From Microbacteriaceae bacterium (GTDB taxonomy: Bacteria; Actinomycetota; Actinomycetes; Actinomycetales; Microbacteriaceae), in the NCBI GenBank assembly GCA_025465095.1, contig JAODME010000005.1, positions 186,001 through 250,000 of the forward strand: DNA of 64,000 nt, in the 5' to 3' direction. Under the pieces are notes generated by a model, which saw only the letters and a list, made by a program, of their open reading frames with translations, did no database searches and was not told where the DNA came from. Shown one piece after another: positions 16,508 to 24,858 of this stretch (position 1 is the first letter of the stretch; every line of letters begins with the position of its first letter). The position numbers were made by a program, and so were the translations under genes.

Positions 16508-17284
16508 CTAGTCGATCTCAAAGCCGGCCTCGCCCAGCAGATCCTGTGCCTTCGGACCGAGCACGTAGGTCGCGAACGCGGCCGCGGCCCGCGGGTTGCG
16601 GGCGTCGGAGAGCCGGGTGATGGAGTAGTCGTTACCGGCTCCCGCGGCCTGCCGGAGCTCGATCCCGTCGACACGGGCGTCGGCCGCGAGCACGTCGGTG
16701 CGGTAGACGAGCGCGGCGTCAACCTCGCCGAGCTCCACCTTCGTCAGCGCGGCCCGCACGTCTTCCTCAAGGGTGTCGGGCACGGCGTTGATGCCCGCTG
16801 CGTCGAGTACCCGCGCCGCTGCGGCCCCGCACGGCACCCGCGGCGCGCAGAGGGCGATCCTCTTCGCCGGGTCGGCGAAGTCCGCAAGACCGGTGATCCC
16901 GGCGGGGTTGCCCTCGGGCACGGCGATCGCGAGGAAGTTGCGGGCGAACACCGTCGGCTCGACGGCGAGGCCGGCGTCGCTGACCGCGCGCATCGTCTCG
17001 GAGCTCGCCGCCGCGAACAGGTCGGCGGGCGCCCCGGCGAGGATTCCGGCCGCGAGGCCCGTGCTGCCCCCGAAATTGAGGGTCACCCGCACGCCCGGGT
17101 TCTCCTCGCCGAAGCTTCCCGCGATTGTGGTGAAGCTGTCGGTGAGCGATGCCGCGGCGAAGACGACGATCGCGCCGTTGAGGTGCCCCTCGCCGGGTGG
17201 CAGCGCAGTGCCCCCCTCGGTGGCGCAGCCGTTCAGCGCGAGCGTGATGACCCCGACAGCCGCGGCTCGCACCGGGAGGATCAT
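16508..17284 (-). CDS. modA: molybdate-binding lipoprotein ModA
   Basis: A 258-aa periplasmic-type solute-binding lipoprotein that captures molybdate or tungstate. The signal peptide ends in the lipobox LALNGC. The mature part begins IVVFAAASLTDSF and continues with FGGSTGLAAGI and GAPADLFAAAS, the oxyanion-binding Ser segments of ModA. The ATG overlaps the stop of the regulator upstream (ATGA). Confidence 0.94.
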   Translation of the reverse strand: MILPVRAAAVGVITLALNGCATEGGTALPPGEGHLNGAIVVFAAASLTDSFTTIAGSFGEENPGVRVTLNFGGSTGLAAGILAGAPADLFAAASSETMRAVSDAGLAVEPTVFARNFLAIAVPEGNPAGITGLADFADPAKRIALCAPRVPCGAAAARVLDAAGINAVPDTLEEDVRAALTKVELGEVDAALVYRTDVLAADARVDGIELRQAAGAGNDYSITRLSDARNPRAAAAFATYVLGPKAQDLLGEAGFEID

Positions 17285-17673
17285 GGCAGAGCGATGCCGA
17301 CCGAGGTGGCCTTGATCGTGGCGGCCGCGATCGTGCCGACCTCGAGTCCGAGCTCGTCAGCGGCTTCCCGGCTGATCAGCGACACAAGCCGGAACGGGCC
17401 GGCCTGCAGTTCGACCTGCGCCATCACGGTGTCCTTCGTGATTTTCGTCACGATGCCGGTGATCCTGTTGCGGGTGGAGGCCCTCGAGGTGGGCGCCAAG
17501 GGCGACTCGGTCGCGATCTCCTGCGCGAGTTGAGCGAGCTGGACGCCATCGACGACAAGGCGACCATTATCCGCGGGGCGGAGGTCCAGGCGCCCCGCGT
17601 CGGCCCAGCGGCGGATGGTGTCGTCGCTCACCCCGATGAGGGCGGCTGCTTCGCTCACTCGCAGGGAGGTCAT
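17281..17673 (-). CDS. HTH-TOBE molybdate-responsive regulator
   Basis: A 130-aa protein joining a MerR/excisionase-like helix-turn-helix (residues about 3-50, VSEAAALIGVSDDTIRRWA) to one TOBE (Mop) domain (about 66-128, RNRITGIVTKITKDTVMAQV) that binds molybdate. This compact form is common in actinobacteria in place of ModE. It heads the operon regulator-modA-modB and probably controls it and perhaps divergent moeA, which shares the 286-bp intergenic region. GGGAGG would lie inside the message, after the start; no clear ribosome-binding site precedes the ATG at 17673. Confidence 0.85.
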   Translation of the reverse strand: MTSLRVSEAAALIGVSDDTIRRWADAGRLDLRPADNGRLVVDGVQLAQLAQEIATESPLAPTSRASTRNRITGIVTKITKDTVMAQVELQAGPFRLVSLISREAADELGLEVGTIAAATIKATSVGIALP

Positions 17674-17786
17674 GCGATCAGTGTAGGCCTCCGGGTCGCA
17701 CTTACGGGAGCACGAGGGGCATAACGCCGCGTTCGCGACTTCCGACGGTCGGGTAGCGAGCGAGCGCGAGCATCCGCGTATCGCTC

Positions 17787-17846
17787 CGAGGGGTGTTATC
17801 GCCGATGAGGGGTGACGTCGCGCCTCATCTGCGAGCACACCCCTCG
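17787..17846. promoter_or_regulatory. repeat cluster between modA regulator and moeA
   Basis: CGAGGGGTG at 17787-17795 is exactly complementary to CACCCCTCG at 17838-17846. A second copy of the left arm, GAGGGGTG, lies at 17807-17814. One right arm can therefore pair with either of two left arms. The element sits in the 286-bp divergent region between the regulator-modAB operon and moeA; it may be an operator set or an RNA switch. Confidence 0.4.
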
Positions 17847-17947
17847 CAACCCGGCGCAGAGCGACGCGGACGCGAGGAGACGTAATCGGCGAGTTGCGAA
17901 GTGGGCGTTTTCGGCCGCCCCGGTTCGCGCGCGTCATCCGGGAGGGC

Positions 17948-17953
17948 GATGAT
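17948..17953 (+). promoter_or_regulatory. -10-like box of moeA
   Basis: GATGAT, 6 nt before the ATG at 17960; no ribosome-binding site in the gap. Confidence 0.4.
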
Positions 17954-17959
17954 GGACGG

Positions 17960-19186
17960 ATGCGCACGGTGGCCGAGCATCAGGAGACGATCCGGGCTCT
18001 GCTCGCGCCGCTCGCCGGGCGGCACCCCGAGCGCATCAGCGCGATCTCGGCCGCCCACATCACTCACCGCGGCAGGGTGCTCGCCGCCGACATCCGCTCG
18101 TCAATGGACCTTCCGCCGTTCGACAACTCGCAGATGGACGGATACGCGGTGCGCTCGGCCGACGTTGCGCCCGGGCGTCCGCTGCGCGTCGCGCCGCGAA
18201 TCGCCGCCGGCCAGTCGATCCGCTCCCTCGCACCCGGCACCGCCGCGCCGATCATGACCGGAGCGGCGGTTCCCGTGGGAGCCGACGCGATCATCCCCAT
18301 CGAGGCTGCGTCGCCTGACTCGTTTCAGCCGGAAGACGACGCGCGCAGGGTGGTGTTCACCGCGCCCGTCGCCCCAGGCTCCTTCGTGCGCCGCCGCGGC
18401 AGCGACGTCGCCGCCGGGGCGCTGCTGCTGCCAGCGGGGACGCGGCTAGGTGCCGCGCAGTGGGCCGTGCTCGCGGCATCCGGCATCACCGACATCGACG
18501 TCATCTCGAGGCTGCGCGTGCTCGTCGTGTCGACCGGCGACGAGGTCACCGCGCCAGGCCAGGCGCTCCAACCAGGTCGCGTGTACGACGCGAACGGCTT
18601 CGCGATGGCCGTCGCTGTCGCCGAGTGCGGCGCCGAGGTGGTCGAGGTCGTGACGGTGTCCGACGACGCCACGGTTCTTCGCGCTGCGCTGACGGAGCGG
18701 GCGACCGGCGCGGACCTGATTCTGACCACCGGCGGGGTGAGCAAGGGGACCTTCGAGGTCGTGCGCGACGTGTTCGAGAACGGGGGCGTGACATTCGAAA
18801 GCGTCGCCGTCCAGCCCGGGGGCCCGCAAGGAGCGGGGCGTGCAACCTCCCTCGGAATTCCCGTCGTCGCGTTCCCCGGCAACCCGGTGAGCGCGCTCGT
18901 GTCGTTCGAGTTGTTCCTCCGTCCCGTGCTCCGGCATCTTCACGGCCTTCCGCCGCGGCGACCGGCGCTGGTCGCTCCGCTCGCCGCTGCCGTCGAGTCT
19001 CCGCCAGGCAAGCACCAGGTGCGCCGCGCACGGCTCGATGCGGATGGGCGCGTGCAACTCGTCGGCGGCCCGAGCTCGCATCTGTTGCAGAGCTACGCGG
19101 CCTGCACCCACCTCGTACATATTCCTGTCGGGGCATTCAGCCTCGACGTTGGCGATCCCGTCGAGATCTGGAGCATTGATGACTGA
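17960..19186 (+). CDS. moeA: molybdopterin molybdenumtransferase MoeA
   Basis: A 408-aa enzyme inserting molybdate into adenylated molybdopterin. Motifs: PPFDNSQMDGYAVRSADV, IMTGAAVPVGADAIIPIE, TTGGVSKGTFEVV (MoCF-binding fold) and FPGNPVSALVSFE. The C-terminal domain IV is present. First gene of a four-gene run; its stop overlaps the moaC start by 8 bp. Confidence 0.95.
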   Translation: MRTVAEHQETIRALLAPLAGRHPERISAISAAHITHRGRVLAADIRSSMDLPPFDNSQMDGYAVRSADVAPGRPLRVAPRIAAGQSIRSLAPGTAAPIMTGAAVPVGADAIIPIEAASPDSFQPEDDARRVVFTAPVAPGSFVRRRGSDVAAGALLLPAGTRLGAAQWAVLAASGITDIDVISRLRVLVVSTGDEVTAPGQALQPGRVYDANGFAMAVAVAECGAEVVEVVTVSDDATVLRAALTERATGADLILTTGGVSKGTFEVVRDVFENGGVTFESVAVQPGGPQGAGRATSLGIPVVAFPGNPVSALVSFELFLRPVLRHLHGLPPRRPALVAPLAAAVESPPGKHQVRRARLDADGRVQLVGGPSSHLLQSYAACTHLVHIPVGAFSLDVGDPVEIWSIDD

Positions 19187-19691
19187 CCCTCCCCGCCGCC
19201 GCCGTCGCGCCGCAGCAGTTGACCCCGTGCTGACCCACCTGCGAGCCGACGGTTCGGCGCACATGGTCGACGTGGGTGGCAAACCGGTCACCGCACGCCG
19301 AGCCGTCGCGCAGGCTGTGCTCGTCACGCAGACCGAGGTCGTCACCGCGGTGCTATCGGGCGACCTTCCCAAGGGGGAGGCGGTCGGGACGGCCCGGATT
19401 GCCGGGATCATGGCGGCGAAGCAGACTTCGTCTCTCATTCCGCTGTGCCATCCGCTGCCGCTCACCTCGATCACTGTCGACATCACCGGCACGGAGAACC
19501 GGCTCACCGTTCTCGCGACGGTGGCGACGAATGCGGTCACCGGTGTGGAGATGGAGGCGCTGACCGCGGCCTCGGTCGCCGCGCTCACGCTCTACGACAT
19601 GCTCAAGGCGATCGACAAGGCGGCCGTGATCACCGACATCCAGTTGCTCGAGAAGAGCGGCGGCAAGTCCGGCGACTGGAGCCGGCCGTGA
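19179..19691 (+). CDS. moaC: cyclic pyranopterin monophosphate synthase MoaC
   Basis: A 170-aa enzyme that rearranges the MoaA product to cyclic pyranopterin monophosphate. Motifs: HMVDVGGKPVTARRAVA, SSLIPLCHPLPLTSI, NAVTGVEMEALTA and YDMLKAIDK. The ATG at 19179 overlaps the moeA end; the first 12 residues are Arg-rich. MoaA, which acts just before it, is not encoded in the window. Confidence 0.96.
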   Translation: MTDPPRRRRRAAAVDPVLTHLRADGSAHMVDVGGKPVTARRAVAQAVLVTQTEVVTAVLSGDLPKGEAVGTARIAGIMAAKQTSSLIPLCHPLPLTSITVDITGTENRLTVLATVATNAVTGVEMEALTAASVAALTLYDMLKAIDKAAVITDIQLLEKSGGKSGDWSRP

Positions 19692-20164
19692 CGAGACGCG
19701 CCGTCACGATCGTCTCCTCGACCCGCGCCGCTTCCGGCATATATGAGGACCGCACCGGCCCGATCATCGTCGCATGGCTGCGCGAACACGGCTTCGCGGC
19801 GGATGACGCGACCGTCGTGCCCGACGGTCCGGCGGTCACCGCGGCTCTGGAGGCGGCGCTCGCGTCCCGCGTCGACCTGGTGGTCACGACGGGTGGCACC
19901 GGCGTCGGCCCGGGAGACATGACTCCCGACGCGACGGCGAAGTTGCTGACCGCGCCACTGCCGGGATTCCAGGAGGAGCTTCGCCGCCGAGGTGCCGCCA
20001 GCACGCCGACCGCCATCCTCAGTCGAGGGCTCGCGGGAGTCGCCGGGCACACCTTCGTGGTCAACCTCCCCGGTTCGCCAGGGGGAGTGCGCGATGGTCT
20101 CGGGCTGCTCGGGGAGGTCGTCGACCATGTGCTCGACCAGCTTGCAGGCGGAAACCATGGCTGA
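19688..20164 (+). CDS. mogA: molybdopterin adenylyltransferase (MogA/MoaB)
   Basis: A 158-aa MoCF-fold protein that adenylates molybdopterin before MoeA acts. Substrate-binding motif: VVTTGGTGVGPGDMTPD. Later FVVNLPGSPGGVRDGLG. The GTG start overlaps the moaC stop (GTGA). The length and sequence fit either MogA or MoaB of the family. Confidence 0.93.
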   Translation: MTRRAVTIVSSTRAASGIYEDRTGPIIVAWLREHGFAADDATVVPDGPAVTAALEAALASRVDLVVTTGGTGVGPGDMTPDATAKLLTAPLPGFQEELRRRGAASTPTAILSRGLAGVAGHTFVVNLPGSPGGVRDGLGLLGEVVDHVLDQLAGGNHG

Positions 20165-20624
20165 CCTGTCGACAGGACCGGATGGCCGACTCGGCGGTTC
20201 ACCAGCCGTCGCCTTCGCGCGGATCAGCGACACCGCCATCACGATCGAGGAGTGTGCCGAGGCGGTGGCCTGCGACACCGCCGGCGCCGTCGTGACCTTC
20301 GCCGGGGTCGTCCGCAACCACGATGAGGGAAGGGGCGTTCTCGCGCTGGACTACTCGGCGCACCCGTCCGCTGCCGAGGCGATCGAGTCCGTCGCGGCCG
20401 CCGTCGCCGCCGAGTTTCCGGCTGTCACGATAGCGGTGGCGCACCGGATCGGCAGCCTCACGGTCGGCGACGTGGCGCTGGCCTGCGCAGCGGCATCCGC
20501 CCACCGGGCCGACGCGTTCGCCGCCTGCGCCCGGCTGGTCGACACGGTGAAGGAGTCGGTGCCGATCTGGAAGGAGCAGCGGTTCGTCGACGGCAGCACC
20601 GAGTGGGTGGCGTCTCTCGGTTAG
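20157..20624 (+). CDS. moaE: molybdopterin synthase catalytic subunit MoaE
   Basis: A 155-aa large subunit that uses MoaD thiocarboxylate to make the dithiolene of molybdopterin. Motifs: GAVVTFAGVVRNHDEGR, VAHRIGSLTVGD, SAHRADAFAACARLVDTVK and the catalytic Lys stretch VPIWKEQRF. The N-terminus is about 20 residues longer than usual. The ATG at 20157 overlaps the mogA stop by 8 bp. Confidence 0.95.
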   Translation: MADLSTGPDGRLGGSPAVAFARISDTAITIEECAEAVACDTAGAVVTFAGVVRNHDEGRGVLALDYSAHPSAAEAIESVAAAVAAEFPAVTIAVAHRIGSLTVGDVALACAAASAHRADAFAACARLVDTVKESVPIWKEQRFVDGSTEWVASLG

Positions 20625-20775
20625 GGTTTCACTGCCGGCGGACGCCGCGAGACCGGAGTAGCGGCCGCGTTTCACGCCGGTTCCGCGCCACAACAACTGG
20701 TTCGACGCCGTCCTCCCTCGCGCGCGAGCGAGAGGCACTGGCAGCAGCGGGTCGGTGCGCCCTGCGGGCCCCGCG

Positions 20776-20781
20776 TATCCT
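20776..20781 (+). promoter_or_regulatory. -10-like box of the ABC-F gene
   Basis: TATCCT, 6 nt before the GTG at 20788, with no ribosome-binding site between. Confidence 0.5.
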
Positions 20782-20787
20782 CGTACG

Positions 20788-22620
20788 GTGGCACATCTAC
20801 TAGGCGCGGAATCCCTTCACCTCGAATACCCGACCCGTGTCGTCTTCGACAAGGTGACGATCGGACTCGACGAGGGCGACCGCATCGGCGTCGTCGGGCG
20901 CAACGGCGATGGCAAGTCGACTCTGCTGAACCTGCTCGCAGGGCGGATCGAACCTGATTCCGGTCGCGTCACCATGCGCCGCGGTGTCACCCTCGGCATG
21001 CTCGACCAGTCCGACGTGTTGCCCGACGACCTCGTCGTCTCCGAGGCCATCGTCGGTCACCTCGACGAGCACGAGTGGGCGGGCGACGCGAAGGTGCGCG
21101 ACGTCATCGACGGGCTGCTGTCCGACCTGCCTTGGGGCGCGACGCTCGGTGAGCTCTCGGGCGGGCAGCGCCGGCGGGTCGGGCTCGCGAAGCTGCTCAT
21201 CGGCGACTGGGACATCATCTTCCTCGACGAGCCGACCAACCACCTCGACGTCGAGGGCATCGCCTGGCTGGCCCAGCATCTCCGTAACCGCTGGCCGGCG
21301 AACCAGGGCGGACTCATCGTCGTCACTCACGATCGGTGGTTCCTCGACGAGGTGTCGACAGACACCTGGGAGGTGCACGACCGAATCATCGAACCGTTCG
21401 AGGGCGGATACGCCGCGTACATCCTGCAGCGGGTTGAGCGCGACAAGACGGCCGCGACGATGGAGTCCAAGCGGCAGAACCTCGCCCGCAAGGAACTGGC
21501 CTGGCTGCGCCGGGGCGCCCCGGCCCGCACCACGAAGCCGAAGTTCCGGATCGATGCCGCGAACGAGCTCATCGCCAACGAACCGCCGCCTCGCGACACG
21601 GTCGCCCTCAGCCAGCTCGCGACCGCGCGGCTCGGCAAGGACGTCGTCGACCTCATCGACGTCGGCGTGACCTACGGCGGAACCACGGATGCCGGCGGCG
21701 CGGTAGCCGGCGGCAAGCGCGTTCTTCACGACATCGAGTGGCGCATCGCACCGGGCGAGCGCACGGGAATCCTCGGCGTGAACGGGGCGGGCAAGAGCAC
21801 CCTCCTGAGCCTCATCGCGGGAACCCTCCAGCCCACAGAGGGCAGGGTCAAGCGTGGCAAGACCGTGCGCGTCGCGATTCTGAGCCAGCAGCTCGACGAG
21901 CTCGCCGACATCCTCGATACGCGGGTGATGGACGTGATCGCCGGCCAGAAGAGCTCGTACGTGACCGGCGGCAAAGAGCTCACGCCAGGACAGCTGCTCG
22001 AGCGCATGGGCTTCATGAGCGAGCAGCTCTCCACGCCGGTCAAGGACCTGAGCGGTGGCCAGAGGAGAAGGTTGCAACTGCTGCTGATCCTGCTCGGCGA
22101 ACCGAATGTGCTCATCCTCGACGAGCCGACCAACGACCTCGACACCGACATCCTCGCCGCGATCGAGGACCTGCTCGACTCCTGGCCGGGCACCCTCATC
22201 GTCGTCAGCCACGACCGGTACCTGCTCGAGCGGGTGACCGACAACCAGTACGCGATCCTGCAGGGACGCATGCGACACCTCCCCGGCGGTGTCGAGGAGT
22301 ACCTGAAGCTGCGAGCGGTAGAGCGCGGCGGATCCGCGAAGGCGACGGCGAAGGGCGGCAGCACCACGCAGGGAGCGACCGGCAAACCGAAGCTCGGCGG
22401 CGCCGAACTGCGCAACGCTCAGAAGGAGTTCGCGGCGGCGGGCCGAAAGCTCGAGAAGTATGCGCACCAGATCACCGAGCTGCACAACCGTTTCGCGACT
22501 CACGACCAGGGCGACTATGCGGGACTCGCCAAGCTGCAGACCGAACTCGCGACGCTCGAGAAGGCGCAGGGCGAGCTCGAGTTCCGGTGGCTCGAGCTCA
22601 CCGAGCTGCTCGAGGGATGA
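20788..22620 (+). CDS. ABC-F family ATPase
   Basis: A 610-aa soluble protein with two ABC cassettes and no membrane segment, so a ribosome-associated translation factor rather than a transporter. First cassette: GRNGDGKSTL, LSGGQRRRVGLAKL, LDEPTNHLDV. Linker about residues 215-275, Arg/Lys-rich. Second cassette: GVNGAGKSTLL, LSGGQRRRLQLLL, LDEPTNDLDT. The last 90 residues are a charged coiled-coil. It resembles Uup/EttA-type proteins; a role in drug resistance cannot be inferred. The GTG at 20788 has a -10-like box 6 nt upstream. Confidence 0.9.
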   Translation: MAHLLGAESLHLEYPTRVVFDKVTIGLDEGDRIGVVGRNGDGKSTLLNLLAGRIEPDSGRVTMRRGVTLGMLDQSDVLPDDLVVSEAIVGHLDEHEWAGDAKVRDVIDGLLSDLPWGATLGELSGGQRRRVGLAKLLIGDWDIIFLDEPTNHLDVEGIAWLAQHLRNRWPANQGGLIVVTHDRWFLDEVSTDTWEVHDRIIEPFEGGYAAYILQRVERDKTAATMESKRQNLARKELAWLRRGAPARTTKPKFRIDAANELIANEPPPRDTVALSQLATARLGKDVVDLIDVGVTYGGTTDAGGAVAGGKRVLHDIEWRIAPGERTGILGVNGAGKSTLLSLIAGTLQPTEGRVKRGKTVRVAILSQQLDELADILDTRVMDVIAGQKSSYVTGGKELTPGQLLERMGFMSEQLSTPVKDLSGGQRRRLQLLLILLGEPNVLILDEPTNDLDTDILAAIEDLLDSWPGTLIVVSHDRYLLERVTDNQYAILQGRMRHLPGGVEEYLKLRAVERGGSAKATAKGGSTTQGATGKPKLGGAELRNAQKEFAAAGRKLEKYAHQITELHNRFATHDQGDYAGLAKLQTELATLEKAQGELEFRWLELTELLEG

Positions 22621-22723
22621 AACACTACGCAACACGATTTGAGATGAGCCCCGCACGCGGCGATGCTGGATTCACCGCCTGATCAGCGGCTCCCCGCCTT
22701 CCCAGCCCAGAAGAGGTAGCACC

Positions 22724-23719
22724 GTGTCCGAACCCACCCCACTCGTCGAAGCGCCCAAGAGTCGAGGCAAGCTGTACGCGATCATCGCGGCAGCCCTCGT
22801 CGTCGTGATCGCGGCGATCATCGCCATTGTGTCCTTCTCCAACGCGAACAACCAGCCGGCCGCAACCGGCTCGGGTGCCGCCGGCTCCACCGCCGACTCG
22901 ACGATCACCGAGGGCCCCGGCTCCGCGGAAGACCCCGTGCGAATCGGAGTCGTCGGCGCAAGCGACCCATACTGGGCCGACTACGTCGAGGCCGCAGCGG
23001 CAGAGGGCATCAGCATCGAACTCGTCGACTTCAGCGAGTACAACCAGCCGAACCCGGCCGTCGCCGAGGGTGACCTCGACCTGAACCAGTTCCAGCACAG
23101 CGTGTACCTCGCGCAGTACAACATCGCCTCCGAGAAGGATCTCGTGCCGATCGGCTCGACCGCGATCTACCCGCTCGCCCTGTTCTCGACCAAGTACGAG
23201 TCGGTCGAGGACATCAAGGATGGCGACACCATCGCGATCCCGAACGACCCGAGCAACCTCGCCCGCGCCCTCCTCGTGCTGCAGTCCGCCGGGCTCGTCG
23301 AGCTCAAGGACGGTGGCAGCATCTTCGCGACGCTCGACGACATCGACGCCGAGAAGTCCCGCGTGCAGGTCACCGCGCTCGAGGCCGCACTCACCGCCAC
23401 GTCGCTGCCGGATGTCGCGGGAGCGATCATCAACAACGACTTCATCGACGATGCCGGCCTCGAAGCCTCTGACGCGATCGCCCAGGACGACCCGGCGGAC
23501 GAGAACGCGATCCCGTACATCAACATCTTCGCCACCCGAGAGGATGACGCCGAGAACGAGGTCTACCTCCGCCTCGTCGAGATCTTCCAGAACTCGAGCG
23601 AGGTCATCGACGGCCTCGTCGAGAACTCCGGCGACACGGCCGTGCCGGTGAAGACGTCCGTCGCCGACCTCAAGAAGACCCTTCTCCAGGTCGAAAAGGA
23701 CACTGCGGCTCAGGGATAA
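22724..23719 (+). CDS. metQ: MetQ/NlpA-type methionine-binding protein, membrane anchored
   Basis: A 331-aa solute-binding protein of the NlpA family for a D/L-methionine importer. The binding domain starts near residue 66 (VRIGVVGASDPYW) and keeps DLNQFQHSVYL and AIYPLALFSTKY. Unlike normal MetQ it has no lipobox and no cysteine: residues 16-38 form a transmembrane anchor (LYAIIAAALVVVIAAIIAIV) followed by a Gly/Ala/Ser/Thr linker. The GTG has AGAAGAGG upstream. metN and metI follow. Confidence 0.9.
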   Translation: MSEPTPLVEAPKSRGKLYAIIAAALVVVIAAIIAIVSFSNANNQPAATGSGAAGSTADSTITEGPGSAEDPVRIGVVGASDPYWADYVEAAAAEGISIELVDFSEYNQPNPAVAEGDLDLNQFQHSVYLAQYNIASEKDLVPIGSTAIYPLALFSTKYESVEDIKDGDTIAIPNDPSNLARALLVLQSAGLVELKDGGSIFATLDDIDAEKSRVQVTALEAALTATSLPDVAGAIINNDFIDDAGLEASDAIAQDDPADENAIPYINIFATREDDAENEVYLRLVEIFQNSSEVIDGLVENSGDTAVPVKTSVADLKKTLLQVEKDTAAQG

Positions 23720-23737
23720 TCGACCCACTCGCTTGAC

Positions 23738-23785
23738 CTGCGGCAGATCGACCTTCCCGTCACGGGATAGGTCGATTTGCCGCAG
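23738..23785 (+). other. long intercistronic hairpin between metQ and metN
   Basis: A 48-nt inverted repeat. The outer arms CTGCGGCA/TGCCGCAG and inner arms ATCGACCT/AGGTCGAT form 17 pairs (one G-U). A single-base bulge is followed by a 5-bp stem TCCCG/CGGGA with loop TCA. No T-run follows, and metN continues in the same direction. A partial terminator, or a 3' stabiliser raising binding-protein mRNA over metNI, would fit. Confidence 0.65.
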
Positions 23786-23829
23786 TTCGACGAGGAAATG
23801 CCCCCGCCCCCATTCACCGAAAGCCTTCC

Positions 23830-24858
23830 ATGCCCGTCGTGCAACTGAGCAACGTCACGAAGACCTACCCGCCGCGACCCAGCGGTGAGCGGCCGCTCGT
23901 CGCAATCGACGACGTCAGCCTCGAGATCGAGCAGGGCGACATCTACGGGATCATCGGCTACTCCGGCGCAGGCAAATCGACCCTGGTCCGACTCATCAAC
24001 GCGCTCGAGTCGACGAGCGACGGCAGCATCATCGTCGGCGGGCGAGAACTGACCGGACTGCGCGAACGCCAGCTGCGCGAGGTGCGGCTCGGCATCGGCA
24101 TGATCTTCCAGCAGTTCAACCTCTTCACCTCCCGCACGGTCTGGGGCAACATCGCCTATCCGCTGCGGGTTGCCGGCGTTCCGAAGGAGCAGCACCAGAA
24201 GCGGATCTCTGAGTTGCTGCACTTCGTCGGGCTCGCCGACAAGGCCCACAGCTACCCCGATCAGCTCTCCGGCGGGCAGAAGCAGCGGGTCGGCATCGCC
24301 CGTGCACTCGCGACCAGTCCGAGCATCCTGCTCGCGGACGAGGCGACGAGCGCGCTCGACCCGGAGACGACGCGCGAAGTTCTCGCGCTGCTGAAGCGGG
24401 TGAACGAGGAATTCGGCGTCACCATCGTGCTGATCACCCACGAGATGGAAGTAATCAAGTCGATCGCGCACAAGGTCGCCGTCATGGAGGCCGGGCGCAT
24501 CATCGAGCGCGGCAGCGTCTTCGACGTCTTCTCGTCGCCGCGGGAACGCGCCACCCAGCGGTTCGTGTCGACCGTGGTGAAGGCGGTCCCGGATGACGCG
24601 GAGTTCCAGGTTCTGCGCTCGAAGCACCCGGGCCGCATCGTCACTGTGTCGTTCAGTGATGGCAGCGTGTCGCAATCATCCGTGTTCCTCGAATTCGGCC
24701 GACACGGCATCGGATTCGAGCTCATCTACGGCGGGATCAATGACATCCAGGGACGCACCTTCGGGCACCTGACGCTCGCACTCACCGGCGAATCCGGCAG
24801 CGTGGACGCGGCGCTCGACGCCATCCGACCGGTGGTCACCGTGACGGAGGTGGACTGA
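23830..24858 (+). CDS. metN: methionine ABC transporter ATPase MetN
   Basis: A 342-aa ATPase. Walker A is GYSGAGKSTLVRLIN, the signature is LSGGQKQRVGIARAL and Walker B is ILLADEATSALDP. The C-terminal NIL domain (about 262-342) binds methionine and inhibits transport when the cell is replete. The ATG at 23830 follows 44 bp after the intercistronic hairpin; the ribosome-binding site is weak. The stop overlaps metI (TGATG). Confidence 0.96.
   Translation: MPVVQLSNVTKTYPPRPSGERPLVAIDDVSLEIEQGDIYGIIGYSGAGKSTLVRLINALESTSDGSIIVGGRELTGLRERQLREVRLGIGMIFQQFNLFTSRTVWGNIAYPLRVAGVPKEQHQKRISELLHFVGLADKAHSYPDQLSGGQKQRVGIARALATSPSILLADEATSALDPETTREVLALLKRVNEEFGVTIVLITHEMEVIKSIAHKVAVMEAGRIIERGSVFDVFSSPRERATQRFVSTVVKAVPDDAEFQVLRSKHPGRIVTVSFSDGSVSQSSVFLEFGRHGIGFELIYGGINDIQGRTFGHLTLALTGESGSVDAALDAIRPVVTVTEVD

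Noticed and set aside
22621-22723. A SAM riboswitch upstream of metQ
   Set aside because: Only a short CCGC/GCGG stem is visible in the 103-nt gap; no conserved SAM-I, SAM-II or SAM-IV core sequence could be recognised.
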